Assembly (NCBI GenBank): GCA_964483375.1 | Contig: CAZABJ010000077.1 | Coordinates: 1-8,888 of the forward strand | Direction of reading: 5' to 3' | Length of the DNA stretch: 8,888 nucleotides | Origin: JAUIEH01 sp964483375 | GTDB lineage: Bacteria > Pseudomonadota > Alphaproteobacteria > Caulobacterales > Maricaulaceae | Shown: positions 6,577 to 8,888 of the stretch, piece by piece | How the letters are laid out: each line of letters starts with the position of its first letter | Position numbering within the stretch: position 1 is the stretch's first letter | The notes under the pieces: model-generated | Database searches by the model: none | Told to the model about the DNA's origin: nothing | The model's input: the letters and a program-made list of their open reading frames with translations, nothing else | Position numbers and translations under genes: made by a program

Positions 6577-8757
6577 TTAGAGACCTTTGGGGGGCGCTGT
6601 TTCCGCCTGGACCGCGATGGGGCTAAGCGCCGTCATCAAGTGGTACAGCATGCTGGCGGGAACATCGTCTGAGCGCTGCGATCCATCGGCATTGATCCAA
6701 TCGATCCAAAACCAGTCTTGTCCCGAGCGAAAATACTCCCGCCAGATGGCGTCAAGACAGTTTTCAGCCATTCCGACAGGCACGGCGTCAGGCCGATGGA
6801 GAGCCGCGCGGAAGCGCTCGAGTTGCGGCCAAAGTCGCCGTGACGCGTCGAGAGGTTCGCTCTGAGCGGTCAAACGCTGAGAAAAGAAGCCGGATGTCGC
6901 GTCAACGCCGCGGTTCTCCCCGAACCGTATGAGACGCCGCTGCCAGCTTTCGGTGTCGCGATCCGTGTGTCGGTCGAGCCGGTGCAGCAAGTAAGCCCAT
7001 TCCGAACAATGGCCCGGTTCGATGAAGTTCTCAGCCGCAACGGGTTGAAAACGTTCATCCATAACTTCGCGAACGGCGTCGAATTGAGGGTCGAAGAAAT
7101 GCCGTTCGAAGAGCATGGCGATTTCGCTTGCGCGATCCAACGCCTTGGCGTCGCCGCTCGCCTCAAACCACGCCGTAAACGCCTCAAGCAGATGCATGTG
7201 CGGGTTCGCCAGCTTTCGGTCAGGCGAAACATCCGGGTCATCGTATCCCGCCCCGCTTGCATCTCGAAAGTTGGTTTCAATGAATTCAAAAGCTTCTTCG
7301 CCCAACGCCTTTGCGCTTGGCTGGTCGGTCGCGGCGAAAGCCTCGGAGGCGGCGAGCAACACAAAGGCGTGGTCGTACAAACTCCGCCTTTCATCCATCA
7401 CCGCGCCCGAAGGCGACATCAGATGCGCCCAGCCCCCGCGGGGCGAGCGTCCTTGCTCGGACAGAAACGCCAAGCCCTGGGTGACCAAGTGAGACGCCGC
7501 CCCGTCGTCGTCCCAGCCCAAGCGGATGGCCCGCGCGAAGGAAAAGGTCTGCCGCGGCGCAATGCGCCCGCGGCGGGGGAGCTCGCGCCGGGGCGTCCCG
7601 CCAAAATCCAACGTTTCGAAGAACCCTCCGGCGCCGCTGTCCCAGGCGTTCTTGGCCCAAACAGGGAGGCACTGACGGAAAAGCCAATGGCTCGTCGTCT
7701 CGCGCAGGGAAGGACTTACTTGGTTGGCGTAAACGCCCGCGTCCATTTCTTGGACGAGCGACTTGATGCTTGGCGCTTTGTCGACCGGCGTCACGAGAAC
7801 GCCGTCAGGAGAGGCGATCACGGCCAGGTTTTCGATGTCTTTAACCGCGATCCGGGGGCCGTGGCTGCGCACGAAGCAGTTTCGCGCCGCGTCTGAGACG
7901 ACGGGGCCCTCCAACACCGATCCGCCGTTCGATTTGAGTTCGAAAAGCGCCTTATGGTCCCCCAAGTCGCTCCACCCCATCGACACCGGCGCAACGGAGA
8001 CGTTGTCGGCATGCTCCATCACCGCATAGTCGATGGACTCCGACCGCGTGCGCTCCAAGCCCGCTCGATCGAGCACGATGATCTGTCCGCGATCGGATGG
8101 GAGCGCCGCCTCGACGCTCTCCAGAATGTCAGCAGCGTGCGCCTTAAACGCTGCGAGCATCGTTCGCACCGAAAACAAGAAAATCCCGGCGTTCCAGAAA
8201 CAGCCGCCTTGATTGATATAGCCTTGCGCGGTTTCCCGATCGGGCTTTTCCACGAAGCGGGTGACCCGAACGACCGCCGATCCGGGGTCCGCCTTACCGG
8301 CCAAAATGTAGCCATACCCCGTCGCTGGGAATGTCGGCTCGATGCCGAAGGTCACGATTTCGCCGCGCTCGGCGGCGGGCAGGGCGGCGCGCATCACCGC
8401 GCGAAAGCCAGCCTCGTCGGTGATGTGGTGATCGGAGGGTAAGACGGCGAGGATGTCATCCTCGCCCGCGATAAGGCTGGCCGCCGCAATGGCGGGCGCG
8501 GAGTTCCGGCCGACGGGCTCGAGGATAACTGTCGCCCCGGAGACTTGGCGCCGCAACACCGCGCCATGCCGCTCGCTCCCCACAATGATAGGGCTGAGAA
8601 ACTGGTCGGGATCAGAGACGCGCGCCGCGGTTTCAGCCAGCATCGACCGCGCGCTGGACAGAGGTAAGAACTGCTTCGGCAAACGCGGCGTCGACAAAGG
8701 CCACAAACGCGTGCCGCTTCCGCCACAGAGAATAACAGGGCGAATAGCTGCGCTCAT
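6577..8757 (-). CDS. Mannose-1-phosphate guanylyltransferase fused to an AGE-family epimerase/isomerase domain
   Basis: A 726-residue two-domain cytoplasmic enzyme. Residues 1-345 are a GDP-mannose pyrophosphorylase (mannose-1-P + GTP to GDP-mannose + PPi): GGSGTRLWPLS 12-22, PKQF 27-30, LPSDHH 106-111, FVEKP 168-172, WNAGIF 188-193 and GWSDLGDH 261-268 (GSW is usual where GDH stands). Residues about 350-716 are an N-acylglucosamine 2-epimerase-type alpha/alpha-barrel: YDHAF 461-465, NPHMHLLEA 518-526, EPGHCSEW 580-587, RRLWPQ 640-645 and a late YH at 705-706. The conserved histidines (522, 583, 706) are present, so the domain looks active. It may isomerise mannose-6-P and fructose-6-P, replacing the cupin isomerase in ordinary bifunctional enzymes; this is inference. 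The start is ATG 8757: AAGGGA lies 6 bases upstream and the protein then begins with the normal MSAAIRPVILCGG. The frame extends to 8823, but that part encodes a leader hairpin. The product probably feeds surface polysaccharide synthesis. Confidence 0.88.
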   Translation of the reverse strand: MSAAIRPVILCGGSGTRLWPLSTPRLPKQFLPLSSARSMLAETAARVSDPDQFLSPIIVGSERHGAVLRRQVSGATVILEPVGRNSAPAIAAASLIAGEDDILAVLPSDHHITDEAGFRAVMRAALPAAERGEIVTFGIEPTFPATGYGYILAGKADPGSAVVRVTRFVEKPDRETAQGYINQGGCFWNAGIFLFSVRTMLAAFKAHAADILESVEAALPSDRGQIIVLDRAGLERTRSESIDYAVMEHADNVSVAPVSMGWSDLGDHKALFELKSNGGSVLEGPVVSDAARNCFVRSHGPRIAVKDIENLAVIASPDGVLVTPVDKAPSIKSLVQEMDAGVYANQVSPSLRETTSHWLFRQCLPVWAKNAWDSGAGGFFETLDFGGTPRRELPRRGRIAPRQTFSFARAIRLGWDDDGAASHLVTQGLAFLSEQGRSPRGGWAHLMSPSGAVMDERRSLYDHAFVLLAASEAFAATDQPSAKALGEEAFEFIETNFRDASGAGYDDPDVSPDRKLANPHMHLLEAFTAWFEASGDAKALDRASEIAMLFERHFFDPQFDAVREVMDERFQPVAAENFIEPGHCSEWAYLLHRLDRHTDRDTESWQRRLIRFGENRGVDATSGFFSQRLTAQSEPLDASRRLWPQLERFRAALHRPDAVPVGMAENCLDAIWREYFRSGQDWFWIDWINADGSQRSDDVPASMLYHLMTALSPIAVQAETAPPKGL

Positions 8758-8763
8758 CACGTG

Positions 8764-8769
8764 TCCCTT
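8764..8769 (-). promoter_or_regulatory. Shine-Dalgarno site for the guanylyltransferase fusion gene
   Basis: On the minus strand AAGGGA lies 6 bases before ATG 8757. It supports this start over the in-frame upstream ATG at 8823, which would add 22 residues unlike any pyrophosphorylase N-terminus. Confidence 0.7.
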
Positions 8770-8776
8770 CGGTTTT

Positions 8777-8791
8777 TCGGGCGACGCCCGA
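8777..8791 (-). other. Leader hairpin upstream of the guanylyltransferase fusion gene
   Basis: A perfect 6-bp stem (TCGGGC/GCCCGA) with a 3-base loop lies in the 5' leader about 20 bases before the start codon, only 7 bases upstream of the Shine-Dalgarno site. On the minus strand it is followed by A residues, so it is not a terminator of an upstream minus-strand gene. It might modulate translation or mRNA stability. The rest of 8792-8888 shows no gene end or clear promoter. Confidence 0.35.
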
Positions 8792-8888
8792 GGGTGCTGC
8801 GGCGCGTTTTGCACGACGGCCACTGTGGTGTGGTAGAGGACTGAAGGCCTGTTTGACCACCCGAATTCAGACGGTTGAGGCGAGGCTC

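Noticed and set aside
6338..6580. 80-codon plus-strand open frame in the 347-base gap
   Set aside because: No Shine-Dalgarno site or recognisable motif; the opposite strand gives a better explanation as a regulator remnant.
6967..7896. 309-codon plus-strand open frame opposite the AGE domain
   Set aside because: It is a shadow of a gene whose motifs are continuous through the same stretch, and no family features were seen.

Overview
The window is GC-rich and densely coded. It most likely comes from an alphaproteobacterial chromosome: class I-like PHA synthase, FabI-type reductase, a probable outer-membrane receptor end and an OmpA-like lipoprotein. This placement is inferred from gene content. 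The family is not certain, although a Caulobacterales/Parvularculales-type lineage would fit.

Layout: positions 1-39 are the last codons of a plus-strand outer-membrane protein (probably TonB-dependent receptor-like), closed by a very clear intrinsic terminator. A plus-strand OmpA-domain lipoprotein follows (194-928). It converges on a long minus-strand block, and the 22-base junction holds a perfect hairpin. Read in its own direction, from high to low coordinates, the minus strand carries: a two-domain sugar enzyme (mannose-1-phosphate guanylyltransferase fused to an AGE-family epimerase/isomerase; 8757-6577); a 347-base gap holding what looks like a decayed Crp/Fnr-type winged-helix remnant and a consensus -10 box; a P2-type cation-transporting ATPase (6229-3506); a FabI-like enoyl reductase (3509-2748); and a PHA synthase-family protein (2732-951).

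The ATPase, reductase and synthase form a tight operon. The ATPase stop and the reductase start overlap in GTGA, and the synthase starts 15 bases after the reductase stop, from a TTG with a strong Shine-Dalgarno sequence. This suggests co-regulated carbon/reductant storage and ion homeostasis, probably under stress or low oxygen. The regulator remnant at the head of the operon fits that picture, but the regulation is inferred. The sugar enzyme is a separate unit that probably feeds GDP-mannose to surface polysaccharide.

No insertion sequences, CRISPR arrays, tRNAs or rRNAs were seen. The least ordinary items are the ATPase's altered ion-binding residues, the guanylyltransferase-AGE fusion, the coupled ATPase/FabI/PhaC operon and the possible Crp/Fnr remnant.
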